From Phototrophicales bacterium (lineage in GTDB: Bacteria > Chloroflexota > Anaerolineae > Aggregatilineales > Phototrophicaceae): 7,083 bases of DNA. Location: NCBI GenBank assembly GCA_002794515.1, contig PGTJ01000126.1, positions 1 to 7,083 of the forward strand, read 5' to 3'. Below are positions 5,965 to 7,083 of the stretch, in pieces (position 1 is the first letter of the stretch; each line of letters begins with the position of its first letter). Made by a program: the position numbers and the translations under genes. A model generated the notes under the pieces. That model searched no databases. It saw nothing but the letters and a program-made list of their open reading frames with translations, and was not told the DNA's origin.

Positions 5965-6565
5965 ATGATAAGATGCCCGATAAATCGATGGCATTATAGA
6001 CCAACAACAGCGCCAAAATCACATTCACACCCTGTTGTAGGCGTGGATGGCGCAACATCTGTTTGGTCGCCGAGCCGAATAATGCCCATGATGAGGTGGA
6101 TGTGAATGCCACACCCGCCAGAAATATCGCCGAAATGGTCAATAACACGATATTCCCCGTGATCCCCGCCAAGAAGGTGGTATATAGGGCTAATCCATAG
6201 AGCCATACCTTGACATTGAACAATTGCAATAGCAAGCCATCACGCAAGCCGATTTTGAGGGTTGTATCATCTGCAAAATCGTAACTCAATTTGAGTGTTT
6301 TGTATGCCAGCCACAAAATATATCCCGCGCCGATGATCCGCATCACCCCTTCTACTGATGGGATGATGTGATATAGCGTGTGCGAGATCACCCCTGTGAC
6401 GAACATCGTCATAAAAAATCCCAGTGCAATCCCCAACATATACGGCACTGTTTTGCGATAACCATAAATCACCCCCAGCGATGAACTGCTGATGTTATTC
6501 GGACCAGGAGTGAATGTGGTGACGATGACAAAGATGATGAACGCGCCAAAATTGATGTTGTCCAT
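5951..6565 (-). CDS. LysE/RhtB family amino-acid exporter
   Basis: A 204-residue inner-membrane protein of the size usual for LysE/RhtB exporters, which remove amino acids such as lysine, homoserine or threonine. Hallmarks are TPGPNN (20-24 region, directly after the first helix), GYRKTVPYMLGIALGF (35-50), GAGYILWLAYKTLK (79-92) as family signature, and FNVKVWLYGL (116-125) in place of the usual NPK segment. About six hydrophobic segments are visible: 5-22, 41-62, 70-88, 112-133, 139-158 and 180-196. The frame opens at 6619 inside the tRNA trailer and also has an ATG at 6577 in the terminator tail. The ATG at 6565 is chosen because the protein then begins MDNINFGAF like its relatives and GGA lies 7 nt upstream. 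The substrate cannot be determined. The tRNA-Lys terminator ends 14 nt before this start, leaving no room for a normal promoter. It converges on the SDR gene with a 14-nt overlap. Confidence 0.9.
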   Translation of the reverse strand: MDNINFGAFIIFVIVTTFTPGPNNISSSSLGVIYGYRKTVPYMLGIALGFFMTMFVTGVISHTLYHIIPSVEGVMRIIGAGYILWLAYKTLKLSYDFADDTTLKIGLRDGLLLQLFNVKVWLYGLALYTTFLAGITGNIVLLTISAIFLAGVAFTSTSSWALFGSATKQMLRHPRLQQGVNVILALLLVYNAIDLSGILSFTAN

Positions 6566-6579
6566 ATATGTATCCATAT

Positions 6580-6604
6580 AAAAAAAACCAGCATAGGCTG
6601 GTTT
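6580..6604 (-). terminator. Intrinsic terminator of tRNA-Lys
   Basis: On the minus strand AACCAGC pairs perfectly with GCTGGTT around a CTAT loop and runs into eight T residues. The hairpin starts about 17 nt after the tRNA 3' end, so the unit is short and self-contained. Its T-tract ends 14 nt before the LysE start. Confidence 0.9.
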
Positions 6605-6620
6605 ATCGCTCAGTATCATA

Positions 6621-6693
6621 TGACCCTGGTAGGACTCGAACCTACAACCTATTGATTAAGAGTCAACTGCTCTGCCAATTGAGCTACAGGGCC
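6621..6693 (-). tRNA. tRNA-Lys (anticodon CTT)
   Basis: A 73-nt cloverleaf on the minus strand. The acceptor arm GGCCCTG pairs with CAGGGTC (one G-U) and the discriminator is A. The D arm is GCTC/GAGC with GG in the loop. The anticodon arm GTTGA/TCAAT (one G-U) holds loop CTCTTAA with anticodon CTT at 6658-6660, reading AAG. The variable loop is 5 nt and the T arm GTAGG/CCTAC has loop TTCGAGT. CCA is not encoded and must be added afterwards. Confidence 0.96.
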
Positions 6694-6713
6694 CCAAAGA
6701 TGTTAGGTAGCCT

Positions 6714-6742
6714 ATTATAGGGGGATTATCCCCAATTTTCAA
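6714..6742 (-). promoter_or_regulatory. Promoter of tRNA-Lys
   Basis: On the minus strand TTGAAA (6737-6742) and a perfect TATAAT (6714-6719) are separated by exactly 17 bp. Transcription would start near 6707, 14 nt before the mature tRNA. The -35 begins only 2 nt after the stop codon of the preceding gene. The spacer contains the palindrome GGGGATTATCCCC (6721-6733, plus strand). Confidence 0.85.
6721..6733 (+). repeat. 13-bp palindrome in the tRNA promoter spacer
   Basis: GGGGAT-T-ATCCCC is a perfect inverted repeat about one central base. It sits wholly between -35 and -10 of the tRNA-Lys promoter. As RNA it could form only a 4-bp GGGG/CCCC stem with a 5-nt loop and no T-tract, so it is more like a DNA site than a terminator. 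Function is unknown. Confidence 0.5.
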
Positions 6743-6744
6743 GC

Positions 6745-7077
6745 CTAAGCGTGTGTTTCGCCTTCGGTTAGCTCATCGAATGGCAAGGCATTGCCTTCGG
6801 TGATTTTAACCTGTGCTGTGCCGTCTGTGTCCACACTTTTCGAGATGACCCACTCGTGCACTTTTGCCGTGTGTGCCTCGCTGACGATGATGTCGCTGGT
6901 ATCGGCTTCACCTTCTGGCAACGATGCCCAGATCAGGAAGAATGCGCCCAACACGAACATCACGCCCGCCAATGCCCATTCAGCGATAGGATGTGCCAAA
7001 ACGAGGTGATTGACCATCAAAAAGGCGAATACCGTCAACAGTGCCACACCAAAAAAGGTTTTCATCTCACGAGTCAT
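6745..7077 (-). CDS. Small two-helix membrane protein, unknown function (start may lie outside the window)
   Basis: A 110-residue protein of no recognised family. Two hydrophobic helices occur at about 8-27 (FFGVALLTVFAFLMVNHLVL) and 34-54, joined by a short loop. They are followed by an acidic, probably soluble tail of about 55 residues. With two helices both ends should be on the same side of the membrane. Candidate starts are ATG at 7077 or 7065 (MKTFFGV). The ribosome binding site of the first would be beyond the visible 6 nt, and the two codons upstream are open, so a longer protein cannot be excluded. The stop TAG at 6745-6747 is followed almost at once by the tRNA promoter. No terminator is visible, so read-through into tRNA-Lys is possible. 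Confidence 0.7.
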   Translation of the reverse strand: MTREMKTFFGVALLTVFAFLMVNHLVLAHPIAEWALAGVMFVLGAFFLIWASLPEGEADTSDIIVSEAHTAKVHEWVISKSVDTDGTAQVKITEGNALPFDELTEGETHA

Positions 7078-7083
7078 CAGAAA

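Noticed and set aside
6566..6619. Longer start for the LysE-type exporter
   Set aside because: The extension crosses the tRNA-Lys terminator and would be cut off from the usual N-terminus of the family.
6721..6733. GGGGATTATCCCC as a terminator of the 6745-7077 gene
   Set aside because: The stem would be only four base pairs with no following T-tract, and it lies inside the tRNA promoter.

Overview
The window comes from a bacterial chromosome and reads most like a member of the Chloroflexota (Anaerolineae-like). That placement is an inference. It rests on a TIR protein with a single membrane span and a TPR tail, a linker type I associate with Chloroflexota and cyanobacterial TIR proteins, a free-standing WD40-like protein, GGAGGG ribosome binding sites, a tRNA gene without encoded CCA, and a mixture of housekeeping and accessory genes. 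No mobile element, rRNA or CRISPR array is visible.

Layout. (1) 1-1601, minus strand: the first 533 codons of an NADP-type malic enzyme fused to a phosphotransacetylase-like domain (MaeB type). The gene runs off the left edge. (2) 1671-1828, minus strand: a strong intrinsic terminator and a 25-codon open frame that resembles the start of the next gene, probably the stub of a tandem duplicate. (3) 1825-2814, minus strand: a cytosolic WD40-like beta-propeller protein. (4) 2815-3027: a divergent intergenic region with three copies of a 12-bp box. (5) 3028-5088, plus strand: a 686-residue protein with a TIR domain, a linker, one membrane helix, a coiled coil and nine TPRs. (6) 5182-5964, plus strand: an RmlD/epimerase-like SDR protein. 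(7) 5951-6565, minus strand: a LysE/RhtB exporter that overlaps the SDR gene tail to tail. (8) 6580-6742: a tRNA-Lys(CTT) unit with its own near-consensus promoter and intrinsic terminator. (9) 6745-7077, minus strand: a small two-helix membrane protein whose start may lie beyond the right edge.

The most interesting part is 1748-5088. A WD40-like protein and a membrane-anchored TIR-TPR protein are divergently transcribed from a 213-bp region with repeated boxes. One box is centred at about -41.5 from the start predicted for a perfect TATAAT that lacks a good -35, which is the usual position of a class II activator site. The TIR domain keeps a C-x-x-E motif like that of NAD-cleaving TIR domains. 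A signalling or defence role is therefore plausible but not shown. No known Thoeris, CBASS or similar partner gene is in view.

Several starts were moved inward from the longest open frame because ribosome binding sites or family N-termini fix them: 2814, 3028, 5182 and 6565.
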